DNA of 64,000 bases from the NCBI GenBank assembly GCA_015698045.1, contig BLAL01000278.1:744001-808000 (forward strand), in the 5' to 3' direction. This document shows positions 33,301 to 43,232 of the stretch, piece after piece; within the stretch, counting starts at the first letter, position 1, and each line of letters begins with the position of its first letter. This DNA is from Rhizophagus clarus (lineage: Eukaryota > Glomeromycota > Glomeromycetes > Glomerales > Glomeraceae). The notes below the pieces were generated by a model. The model was given only the letters and a program-made list of their open reading frames with translations, did not search any database and had not been told where the DNA came from. The position numbers were made by a program, and so were the translations under genes.

Positions 33301-34779
33301 CTAGATTATTAAGACCTCATCAATGTCATATTTTTTAATTACACCAATTTTTTTATAATTTTCTATTAGATCTTCTAATTTCTGCTGTTGCTGCTGTTGC
33401 TGCTGTTGACGTAATAATTCTACGTTTGCATTTTTTGTTAAAATAAGTTGTAATAACATAGGAAACATAGGAAATCTATCCTTCCAATTATCAAGGAATA
33501 ATCTTAAAGATTCCGATTTGATTTTCCAAGCAGAAAAAAATTTGAACTTAAATAAACTAATTGGTGATGATTTTGTCAATATTTCAAATAATTTATCCCA
33601 ATTAAATTCAAAATTAAAATTATTTAAATTGTTATGTCTGCCAATAATTTCCAATTCATTTAAAGATTGACAATTAATTAGTAAATTTTCAAATTCTGTA
33701 AGACCCACACTAAATATTGATAATTTAAGATAACTAAGATTTGGACAATTTTTATAAATTGTTCGGATAAGTTTTCCATCTTCGACACTTTGATGAAGAA
33801 TACTAATTTCTGTAAGATATCCATTTGTACTCTCAACTAAGCTCGCTAAAACCTTTGGTGGGACTTGCTGTGTTTTTAAAATTTTTAAGACTGGTAAAGA
33901 AACTTGTTCTAAATGACACCAATTTATCTCGAGTAATAAATGAGAAAAACATAAATTCAAATCCAAACTTACTAAATTTACAAGATTTGAAAGAAAATTT
34001 GTAACAGGATTCCAATCTATTCTCAAAGACTGAATAGTATCTGCACATTTAATTAAAGATTCTTCAAGTGTTTTACGATATGACTCATTATTTGGATTTG
34101 AATTATTGTAAATGAATTTGACATCTTTTAAATTTTTTTGATCTTCAATTAATCTAACGATACCAGGATTATCAGCATTATTATACCTAATATCAACTCT
34201 TAATTCTTCAATTGATGTGCTTATCCTGGACAATCCTTCCAAAATATTGCTATTGGTATTATCATCACAATGAAAATATTCAAGCCCTGAAAAGCAATGT
34301 TCAACTCCAAAAATACTGAACGTACGAAGATTAAATAGTTTTGGGATAAAAAGCGAAACAAAATTTGTATTTCCATTAATGAATAATTTAAATATTTCGT
34401 CTTCTATAATAAAAATTTTTGACTTTACAATATCCATCACAAAAACGTTCATCATATGTTCTAAAAATAATAAATCCAAATGTCTCCAAAAACTAATATA
34501 ATTAAATAAAGGTCGTTGATATGGTTTCATGAAAAGATTTATTCCTTGACATCTTAAATTATTTCTTGATTCCTCTGATAAATGTAAAAGTATTACATTA
34601 AATAAAATGCTGTATGCGTTATTGGTTGAATAATATTGTCTAGCGGGGTTCTTCCATAAAATCGGTACGGTCGTTTCACACCAAGTTCTATTGACTAAAA
34701 GACATGAATAAAGTGACTTATTATCATCTTGCAATTCTTTTAATATTAAAAAAATTACGTCCTTGTTAAGCTTCAACAT
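33301..34779 (-). CDS. F-box protein with a polyglutamine run, 492 aa
   Basis: Predicted SCF substrate receptor. MLKLNKDVIFLILKELQDD opens the F-box, continuing SLYSCLLVNRTWCETTVPILWKNP. Family landmarks follow (RPLFNYISFWRHLDLLFLE, LIKCADTIQSLRIDWNP, IYKNCPNLSYLKLSI, LLINCQSLNELEI). Near the C-terminus nine glutamines (about residues 455-464), encoded by mixed CAA/CAG, are inserted before KLEDLIENYKKIGVIKKYDI. The protein ends DEVLII instead of the usual DFEWT, so the tail is altered. Single exon, no internal lesion. A minus-strand frame at 33833-34048 is a shadow. Confidence 0.87.
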   Translation of the reverse strand: MLKLNKDVIFLILKELQDDNKSLYSCLLVNRTWCETTVPILWKNPARQYYSTNNAYSILFNVILLHLSEESRNNLRCQGINLFMKPYQRPLFNYISFWRHLDLLFLEHMMNVFVMDIVKSKIFIIEDEIFKLFINGNTNFVSLFIPKLFNLRTFSIFGVEHCFSGLEYFHCDDNTNSNILEGLSRISTSIEELRVDIRYNNADNPGIVRLIEDQKNLKDVKFIYNNSNPNNESYRKTLEESLIKCADTIQSLRIDWNPVTNFLSNLVNLVSLDLNLCFSHLLLEINWCHLEQVSLPVLKILKTQQVPPKVLASLVESTNGYLTEISILHQSVEDGKLIRTIYKNCPNLSYLKLSIFSVGLTEFENLLINCQSLNELEIIGRHNNLNNFNFEFNWDKLFEILTKSSPISLFKFKFFSAWKIKSESLRLFLDNWKDRFPMFPMLLQLILTKNANVELLRQQQQQQQQQKLEDLIENYKKIGVIKKYDIDEVLII

Positions 34780-36221
34780 TTTTTTAAGGAAAGAAAAAAA
34801 TTTGTTTTATTATCTTTATTATATAGGATAAATGGCGTAAAGTGTGCAACGTATAACAAAATTAGTAGTTATATTTATGCAGTACGTAAATCATCAACGT
34901 CACTAACAGAAATTACTAATCGGCTAATTTGCCGTAAACACTTTTTTTATTGTCCACATTTTCAAATCTCAAAAAAAATTACATTTGAACCATTACTTTT
35001 TATATATATAAAATAAAAATGTTATCGTTTTAGTTTTTAAACCAATTGTTGTTGTTGTTGTCCTAGAAGTTGAAATTTTAATTAACGAACGATCAACAGG
35101 TTAATTTAACCGAATAAGGATAATTAACCGACTATTTAACCGAAATTTTTTTATTTACAAAAAACAAAAAAATAATTATAAATTGTATTCAACTTAAATT
35201 TTATAATTTTAGCAAGCTCAATTGATAATTCCTTCAGCTGTAAGCAACGTAATTACTCCCTTTTATTTAGTCAATCGTTTAAAGTTGTGTAATAGATGTA
35301 ACAAATTATATATGATTATCTTATTTTTTTTTAATTTTAGAGACATCCCAAATATTGTCTTATTTTTTAGATAAAATCATTATGTGATAGGCAAATATTA
35401 AAGAGATTATAGTCAGCCCTCAATATAACGAGCTCGCGAAATTTCTCATCACGTGACACAATATTAACCAATCATATACCAAAATATCCCTCGTTATAAT
35501 GACGAATTTGAAGTGAAAAATTGGAGGGTTCATTATATTGAGGGACAACTGTATATTATTAGATTTTCTAATTTTTCGCGAAAATAAACACTGAACAAGA
35601 ATATTAGCATGAAGGAAGAAGTACAATATAACACTACTTATCGATCGTGGAGAGAGTAACTTAAGAATTTCAGAAAGTTTTATAGCAGTATATTATGAAA
35701 CATTTAAAAATAAAATTGAATGCATAAAATTAATTGAATAAAGCAAATTTTATAACTTTCAACAAGCTCTTCTATTTTGTACATATATAAAATACCCGTT
35801 TTAGCTGAAGATTCGATGTAATTGTGCTAAAAAGATCGAATAAATGAAAAAAAAATTACTGTACATATTAGTAAAAGCCTTAAATGACACGCTATAATGC
35901 GGCTTACTGAAAAAATTGCATATTTATATGTATATATAACAAACCAATTTCCTAGGCGAATATATTGTGAAATAAGTCGTTACATAAAAAATTTGAAGAT
36001 AAATAAAAAGCGTTAAAAAAATGGTTAACCCTATTTTTATGAACTTAAATATTTTTTCATTTTATATAAGTGATAAATGAATAAATGATATTAGTTTTAA
36101 TCTTAGTAAATCATGATATATATTTAGAAAAATAATAATAATGAGATCACATGAAGTTGAACTTTATATAAATCTTTTCTTCTAAAGTTAAATATATCAC
36201 AAAATTGTCCTTAGAAACATT
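34780..36221. other. Intergenic stretch containing one MITE
   Basis: Apart from the element at 35410-35551 no gene or relic was recognised. A short GTT/CAA microsatellite lies near 35046-35060. Confidence 0.4.
35410..35551. mobile_element. Pogo-like (Tc1/mariner) MITE, 142 bp, TA target
   Basis: Left end TAGTCAGCCCTCAATATAAC and right end (complemented) CAGTTGTCCCTCAATATAAT; the CCCTCAATATAA core is identical in both. TA dinucleotides flank both ends (35408-35409, 35552-35553). CAGTNGTCCCTC-type ends are the pogo/Tigger signature from family knowledge. No coding capacity. Confidence 0.75.
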
Positions 36222-37637
36222 TCAATTACTTAAAAGTCCTAATTTACTTTTAATAGTACCCTTTACCGTATACTCTTGTATTAGATCATTTAATTGTTGC
36301 ACCAAATGAATCGAATCGCGTTCTAATGGAAATACTTTCAACATTAATATGGGGTGTTTATCTTTCCAATTTTCAAGAAATATTTTTAAAGCCTCCAACA
36401 TAATCCCTGTATTCTTATGAAAAAATGTAAACTCAAGCAAACAAATTGGTGAAGATTTCACCAATATTTTCAATAATTCATTCCAATTTAAATTACCATA
36501 AGGATAAAATAAATTATCCTCTTCCATAATATGTAAGCTACTTAAAAATCGGCAATTAGTTAATAGGTTTCCAAATTCCAAAATATCATCATTATTCATT
36601 GATAATCTTAGATAGTTAAGATTTGGACAATTTTGATAAATTGCTCGTATAAGTCTTCCATAATCACTTACTCGATAAAGGATAGTAATTTCATTGAGAT
36701 TTCCTTTTGTATTTTTAATCAAACTTATCAAGCTTTTAAATGGAGTGAAATTAGCTTTTAGAATTTTTAAATGAGTTAAAGTTACATTTTCTAAATGAAT
36801 ACACTTTGCATTGGCAGATGTAGCTAAAATTTCTAAACTTACTAAATTTACAAGGAATGAAAGATAATTTGTAATAGGTTCCCAATCTATTCTTAAATAC
36901 TGAATAGTATCTGCACATTTAATTAGCGATACTTCAAGTGCTTTGCAATATTTCACATTATTCTTAGGTGAATAACTATGATTGAAAACCACTTCCTTTA
37001 GATTATTTTGAGCTTCAATTATCCTTAGAATTCCAGGATTATTGATATTGCTATGAATTTCAAAACTCAATTTCTTAATTGATGTGTTTGTTGTAGCTAA
37101 TCTCTCTAATATATTACTATCGGTATAAACAGAACAACAAAGGTGTTCAAGTCCTGAAAAACATTGTTCATTTCCTGAAATTTGGAACTTTTGAGTATTA
37201 ACTAGATTTAGAGAAGTGAATTTTTGATTTTGATCAAATAAATTTAACAATTCGTTCCTTAAAATAGAAATTTTTGGCTCATCAATATTATAAGATCCGA
37301 AAAGAGAGTACAACATGCGTTCTAAAAAAAATAGAACCAAATCTCTCCAGAAACTAATGTAATTAAATAAAGGTTGATGATAGTTTGTTTCTGTAAAAAG
37401 ATGAATTCCTTGTTTCTTTAAATTATTTCTTGATTCTTCCGATAAATGTAAAAGTATTACATTAAATAATTTATATTCGTTTATATGTGCACATTCTCTA
37501 GTGGGATTCTTCCATAAAATTGGAATGGTTGTTTCACACCAAGTTTTGTTGACAAAAAGGCATGAATAAAGAGTTTCGTTGTCGTTTTGAAATTCTTTCA
37601 ATATTTGATGAATTACGTCTATGTTAAGCTTTACCAT
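36222..37637 (-). CDS. F-box protein, 471 aa, last intact gene of the array
   Basis: Predicted SCF substrate receptor. MVKLNIDVIHQILKEFQND opens the F-box, continuing LYSCLFVNKTWCETTIPILWKNP. Landmarks: QPLFNYISFWRDLVLFFLERML, LIKCADTIQYLRIDWEP, IYQNCPNLNYLRLSM, LLTNCRFLSSLHI. It ends TVKGTIKSKLGLLSN, so like its neighbour it lacks the terminal DFEWT motif. Closest in landmarks to the 33301 gene and to the pseudogene at 62040-63371. Single exon. It is followed on the plus strand by kinase debris, where the F-box array stops. Confidence 0.87.
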   Translation of the reverse strand: MVKLNIDVIHQILKEFQNDNETLYSCLFVNKTWCETTIPILWKNPTRECAHINEYKLFNVILLHLSEESRNNLKKQGIHLFTETNYHQPLFNYISFWRDLVLFFLERMLYSLFGSYNIDEPKISILRNELLNLFDQNQKFTSLNLVNTQKFQISGNEQCFSGLEHLCCSVYTDSNILERLATTNTSIKKLSFEIHSNINNPGILRIIEAQNNLKEVVFNHSYSPKNNVKYCKALEVSLIKCADTIQYLRIDWEPITNYLSFLVNLVSLEILATSANAKCIHLENVTLTHLKILKANFTPFKSLISLIKNTKGNLNEITILYRVSDYGRLIRAIYQNCPNLNYLRLSMNNDDILEFGNLLTNCRFLSSLHIMEEDNLFYPYGNLNWNELLKILVKSSPICLLEFTFFHKNTGIMLEALKIFLENWKDKHPILMLKVFPLERDSIHLVQQLNDLIQEYTVKGTIKSKLGLLSN

Positions 37638-37854
37638 TTTTTAAAATTGAAAATTTTTTAAAGTTGAAGAAAATTGGGCGCAAATTGTATTGTACAACAA
37701 AACAATATTGCTATTTATACATTTATGCAGTGTGTAAATCAAAACTAGAATTATCGGGTCAAGAACTGGCAAAAACCGGTTATGGGTCGCAAGACGGCAA
37801 ATCATTGAAATACCGATCAATTTTTTTTAAAAAATGGCAAAAGATATTATAATA

Positions 37855-38710
37855 AAGATATATTGATTGGTTGAAGAGATCAATTGCTGATAAAAATGCC
37901 AAATTATGTTCAAACTTGAAAAATATTCAAGTGATAGAAAATGGGTCATGCAGAAATGTTTATCACTCTAATTGAAAAAGTTTCGATCGAATTTTCGCTT
38001 AAGAAGTTTTAAAAGAGACATATGCAATACATGATAATTATTTTAAGGGTTTCAGTTAAAAAAATTAATATTATATAGCCGAAGTGTTGATTTTCGTGAA
38101 AATATTATACGGTTATATGGGATCACAAAAGTAGAATCTGGTGAGTATATTATGTAATAATATGAATATTATTCTTGTTATTTAAATTATTTTTAATTTA
38201 GACGATACAAAAATATCCTTTTGCTATGGAGTATGCAGACAGCGAAGTATTTAAATGATCATTTTTGTGACACGTCGCGGTCAACTAACTTTGCATAAAG
38301 AAGATAATATTCATTGTGATTTGGTAATAATTTCTTATTTAACCTACTAGTTTACTGTAATATATTAGATATTAATTCGATTTTTTTCTATTAGTTAAAA
38401 GCATGGATATACTCATACATCAAAAAGTTATTAAACTAGGTAACAGAACTGTCAGAGTGTCCAAAGCGATCCAAGGAAAACTTTTTATTATTTTATTTTA
38501 TTTAATCAATTTAATACCGATTTAAATTACGTTAAAAAAATTAAATTGATTGTAAGTCACATGAGATCATAAGCAAAATTATTTGTAATATACGCATGCG
38601 GACAGACGCGGTCAGACCAAATGTATGCTGCAGACAACTAACGGATCGTCAAGTGATGTATCAAAAATACTTGGCGCAATACCTAAATAAAAGAATTTGG
38701 CTTCTCACGA
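37855..38710 (+). pseudogene. Decayed TKL-type protein kinase
   Basis: Across frames the plus strand reads IDWLKRSIADKNAKL, KNIQVIENGSCRNVYHSN (a degraded glycine loop), then FDRIFA and LKETYAIHDN, FKGFQLKKL, SVDFRENIIRLYGITKVESG (about 38085-38140), AMEYADSEVFK (about 38225-38255), and further on GSSSDVSKILGAIP (about 38645-38690), a piece of an activation segment. Order matches the Glomeromycotina kinases of the IDWLE.SI type. Many stops; catalytic HRD and DFG parts are missing. Long dead. Confidence 0.7.
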
Positions 38711-39439
38711 GCGGTTAGAATCCCAACTATCCTGGATTCTGTAATTTACTTCAAATTTAATAACGGTTTCCATTTTCCTAGTATAATCAACTAATCCATT
38801 GAAATTAATCATTTGAAATTTAAAAAATTATAAAATTTTGTAGTGGACCGATCCGGTATCCGTGCATAAATTATCATTATGGCATATTTGAATAAAAATT
38901 TCTCAATTAGATTTAAAATTCTTGTTTTTATTCTATGTCAAATAAGGTTGAAACACAATTTACGTCCCAATATTCCAAGATTAATTTATTTTCTTCCTTT
39001 TTTTTTAATTTATAAATTTTTGAAAATCATTCTAAGAAAAAAAAAAAAATATTGTTGTTACTAGTGTACAAATACAAATACAGAAATAAATTGTTTAATG
39101 TACAGTAATTGTCATGGGAATCAATAGCCTTTCTAGTATGCTAGTAAATACAGTACGTCGATCATCATATGTCATGTACTACTACATTTTATCGACCAGA
39201 ATTCTTTGATTCTTTAATGGAATTCTATTACTCTACAATAGAATTCTTGTCGAATTAATTATCTGCAAGAAATGATTAAATAGATTTTTCGGAAAAAGTA
39301 TTCCTTACTATTAATGTATATATATATATATATATATTAGAATGTTTTCTTGAACGCTACATATGAATGAATTTTTTTTAGAAAAATTGAAATAATTAGT
39401 ATATTATAAGCGTAAAATTGACTTTTTAATATACCAGAC

Positions 39440-39622
39440 ATGTCTTTAATTCAACCTGAACAAACCTCAAAACGTAAAAGTAACATATGTAAGAAATGTA
39501 ATGAATGTAACAGAAAAAGAAAAATTTTAGATGAGAGTCATCAGATTTGTCACGTGTGTTACAAAACAAAGAAGTTATTTTTTATCATCTTGATTAATTT
39601 CATTAAAGTCTACAAACAATAA
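39440..39622 (+). pseudogene. Orphan N-terminal exon of a kinase-type gene
   Basis: Encodes MSLIQPEQTSKRKSNICKKC, ECNRKRKILDESHQICHVCY: four cysteines in CxxC pairs, a putative zinc-binding head found in family knowledge as the first exon of many Rhizophagus kinases. After KTKK the frame turns hydrophobic (LFFIILINFIKVYKQ) and stops, which looks like read-through into an intron. No kinase domain follows on this strand: the next 200 bases are empty and then a minus-strand kinase begins. Either a solo exon relic or a tiny expressed peptide; the former is more likely. Confidence 0.6.
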
Positions 39623-39832
39623 ATAAATAAATGAAATATTAACAAAATAAAAGAATTGAAAGTCTTATCTTACCTGATTCAAAACATTCTGAAACTATAA
39701 ATCAATTAATATATTATTAAAAAATACTAGTTACAAATAAAGCATAATTACTTACGTAATACTGATTGAATAGCATCTATTGAAAAGGTATAGATATTTT
39801 CTACTACCAAATTTAAATTAAATTACCTGAAT

Positions 39833-41420
39833 TTACTGGCTCTGGAAGATTTTTGAATTTAAAAGTCTACTAGTATAGATTGCTTGTGGTTGTGTTTGAA
39901 TATTATTGGATCTTTTTTCACTTGATCTGTTTAATTTGATTTTATTATCATATTCATAAATTTGAGAATGATATTTATTTTTTAAATTCAATTTCTTAAA
40001 TTTCTCAAGTTTTTGATATAATTCTTTAGCAGTTGGTCTATTTTCTGGCTTAGCATCCCAACATTTAGTAATCAAATCTACAAGCAAATTTGGTGTATAT
40101 TTAAAAATATTTGGTCTAAGTCCTTTACATATTTTAATAGCTAAAGCATGATTATGAGAAACATTATTATAAGGTGTTTCTTGAGATATATATTCATTCA
40201 TTACTATTCCAAATGAATAAATATCAGATGGTTTTGTATATTGATGTCCTCGTAAAATTTCTGGTGCCATATAAGGTAATACTCCATAAGTTCCTTCTTT
40301 TTTAACTGATTGATTTTCATTATTTGCTGGTTGACACATTCCTAAATCACTTATATATGGATGAATATGAATTAATATGTTTCCCAAATGGAAGTCTTTA
40401 TGAATTTTCCCAGCATTATGAATATTGAGAAGTCCAATTGCAATTTTTGTTAAGTTATTGATTTTTAAATAGCAATTTGATTCATTATTCAAACAATAAT
40501 TTCTCAGATTTCCATATTCACAATAATATAAGATCATCATATAATCTTTGGTATTTGGATCTTGAGTTATTCCATAACATTGTATAACTCTCCAAAGATA
40601 AATCTGAAGATAAGATTTAATCTAAGAAAAATATTGAAAGAGAAAAATCTTTATAAATATATTAATAATAAACAAATAAAAATTAAAGCAAATGAACTAC
40701 ATTATTTAGTTTAATTACCTCATTTAAAAATTCTGTACTTATACAAGAAGAATTATTCAAACTTTTTAATGCAACTTTAATTCCACCAGACCTTATCCAC
40801 TCTTGATTTTCAATATCCCAAGATATAATATATCCTTTAAACCATACAGCTGAATATATTTTACCAAATCCACCTCTAGTAATATAAGTAATATCTTTAA
40901 AATTTTCAAAAGGTGTTCATTCAAGACATTTTTTACAATGTACAGCATTAAGTTGTGATTGTTGTATAAGTTCATCGATATCTTTATTTCCATTAAGTTT
41001 AGTAATTCTCTTAATATAAATAAATAAAATTTAAAATTTATTTAATAAAAAATTAGAATAGTTGCTATCTAGTCCAATTTTTAAAATTATCCTTAAATCT
41101 TTTAGCATTACAGGGTTGGCACCATTCCCATCCTGTTCCAGGTTCATTACATTCTCCACATATTCCATATACTTGTTTTCTTGTTTCTAAATCTTCCATA
41201 TAAATTATTTTTTCGTCTGCTACTTCTAATTCAGTATTTGAAGTTTTTGAGCCAATAGTCGAAATTATAACATGATCCTTTTAAAAAAATAAATGATTAA
41301 AACCTATTATTATTCAAATTATAAAATTCAACAATTAATAAATTGTTTTACCTGATATCCACTAATTGAATAACGCTCATTCCATAAATTTCTTTTATTT
41401 CCTATAACGATATGATTCAT
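39833..41420 (-). pseudogene. TKL-like protein kinase gene with nonsense codon and lost splice donor
   Basis: Exons on the minus strand: 41420-41352 (MNHIVIGNKRNLWNERYSIS), donor GTAAAA; 41277 to about 41070 (YGICGECNEPGTG.EWCQPC zinc-type cluster, KRFKDNFKNW); about 41010-40719 (DIDELIQQSQLNAVHCKKCLE, then glycine loop TRGGFGKIYSAVW and VALK lysine), donor GTAATT; 40621-39833 (LWRVIQCYGITQD, hinge ILYYCEYGN, catalytic HKDFHLGN, metal-binding DLG instead of DFG, APE, and the DIYSFG and RPTAKEL lobes). Two lesions: TGA at 40917-40919 where relatives have a Trp codon (CLEW.PFE), just before the kinase domain; and no GT anywhere between the second and third exons. The ATP-site and catalytic residues are otherwise intact, so inactivation is recent. 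Confidence 0.8.
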
Positions 41421-43232
41421 TTTTTTGATATTTCTATGTTAAATTGATTTGTATTGTATTGAATATATGTACGTATATTTAATTTAATTTATTAAATTGG
41501 AAGGCCGTATAATAAAAATGAAGGGTAAAAAAAAAAAAATTAATGGATTTCATATAAACCGGCTCTTGTGCGATGTGTTACAAGTATTCAACAATTATTC
41601 ATAAATAGTATTGATCAACATGAAATAGAAGGAAAAATTATAACAACCGATTGAATGAAACCAAATAAAAATTTCCGCATAATATATACAAAACAAAATA
41701 ATTTAAGCTATTGTTTTAATCTTTCAAAGTATTAAATTTACTAAAATTGACTGCTATTTATTGGTATCATTAAGTTCATAATTCTTTGTTTTATTTAAAT
41801 GAAATCGATACAAACAACATCGAAAAAAAAATGACTTACAAATTTGGTTAAATATAAATGATATATTATTGAATTGGAAGATCCTATTAATTGTCACAAA
41901 AAATTATTATATAGCGAAATTTATAACGATAACTATATTTTCTTAAATGTACTTTGCCGATCTACTGTAATATACAAATGTAGTTAATTTATGATAATAA
42001 AATCAACTGCTTTTAGACTTTATAAATCTTTAATATAAAAAAAAAAAAATTGAAATGTCATTGGTATTTTATACAAAATCCGCAGTTGAAAAGTGGTAAA
42101 AAATCTTTTTATGTAAAGTGAATCAATTAATGAGTTAATTTTTCTAGGTACCACTTGAAAAATAATATTAGTTGCGCGAAGGTTGTATTTATAAGCTTAT
42201 TTAGTATAAAAATTTTTTGGTTAATTAATAGTCACAATATTTTTTTAAAAAGAATTTTTTAAAATATAATAAGGAAATAAATGTAAGTTCTATTTTTTAA
42301 ACTATTATAATTATTGTTTATGAGTTTATTGCAGTGATGAATATGGTGATTGCACCACATTTTTTCGATTTAATTGAATAATATTCAAGTTAATTTTGTA
42401 ATTACCATGTGTGTTAGTTAATAATGACGTCACATGATTTATTAGGGTTGAATATTTGTTCAAAGCACAAAAATATTAAATGTGGTTATTATTATTCCCA
42501 TTAAAATTTGAAATATTTGAAAATCTATTCACGATTTTTTTATTCAAGTAACTCTTTTAATTGTATGTCGCCCTTGAATTTGTAGAAAAACTTTCGCGAA
42601 TTTTTCTTAACAATTCAAATCAGATCAGATTTGGACTTTGAATTTAGATTCACGAATCGGATTTAAATCTTAAATATAGATCTGAATTTTGGATTCAGAT
42701 TTGAAATTGATAAATCCGATTTGATCTAATTCGTGTGGAACCCTATTTGAAATTACAATTGTTCAGCTTCCAAGATAGATATTTTTATTTAAGATGATAA
42801 AATCGATTTTTTACTTATTAATTTTATTAATTTAATAAGAAAAATTTGTTTATATATTTTTTCCTTCTCAACAACAAGTGATAATTTTTTTCCTTTTTTT
42901 TTAAAAATCTTATTAATGACTAGATATTAGCAATAAGATGTAATTTTTTTAAAAAGATTTGCTAATCGTTTTTTTATAACCTTTTTTTTTATTTCATGAT
43001 TAACAAGTGACATGTTGTTTTTACAACATGCTTTTGAATTACACGGTACGCCATATTAATGTGTGAAAATAAACGCAATTTTGTCTGTCCTGGCGTGCCA
43101 AGATTATCTTTTCTGACTTTCTAATTTGAATGATCTCTCAAAATGAAAGGAAACACAAATTGATAAGTCCTATCAATGAAATGAGGCAACGAGGAAACTA
43201 TTTTTACAAAAAAATTCAACCTTTTAACAATA
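41421..43232. other. Gene-free stretch
   Basis: No gene recognised. It includes one member of a 26-base palindromic repeat family (42583-42609) and a cluster of short TCAGATTTGGA/CGGATTTAAAT motifs to 42730. The last 300 bases are probably the promoter of the kelch gene. Confidence 0.4.
42583..42609. repeat. Palindromic repeat, diverged member
   Basis: GAAAAACTTTCGCGAATTTT followed by TCTTAA: an imperfect version of the perfect 26-base palindrome at 46113-46138, with a GGACTTTGAA block about 25 bases further on, as in the other members. Confidence 0.5.

Noticed and set aside
42444-42737. hAT-like element with TAGGGTT ends
   Set aside because: Only seven bases match between the ends and the 8 bases outside each end differ.
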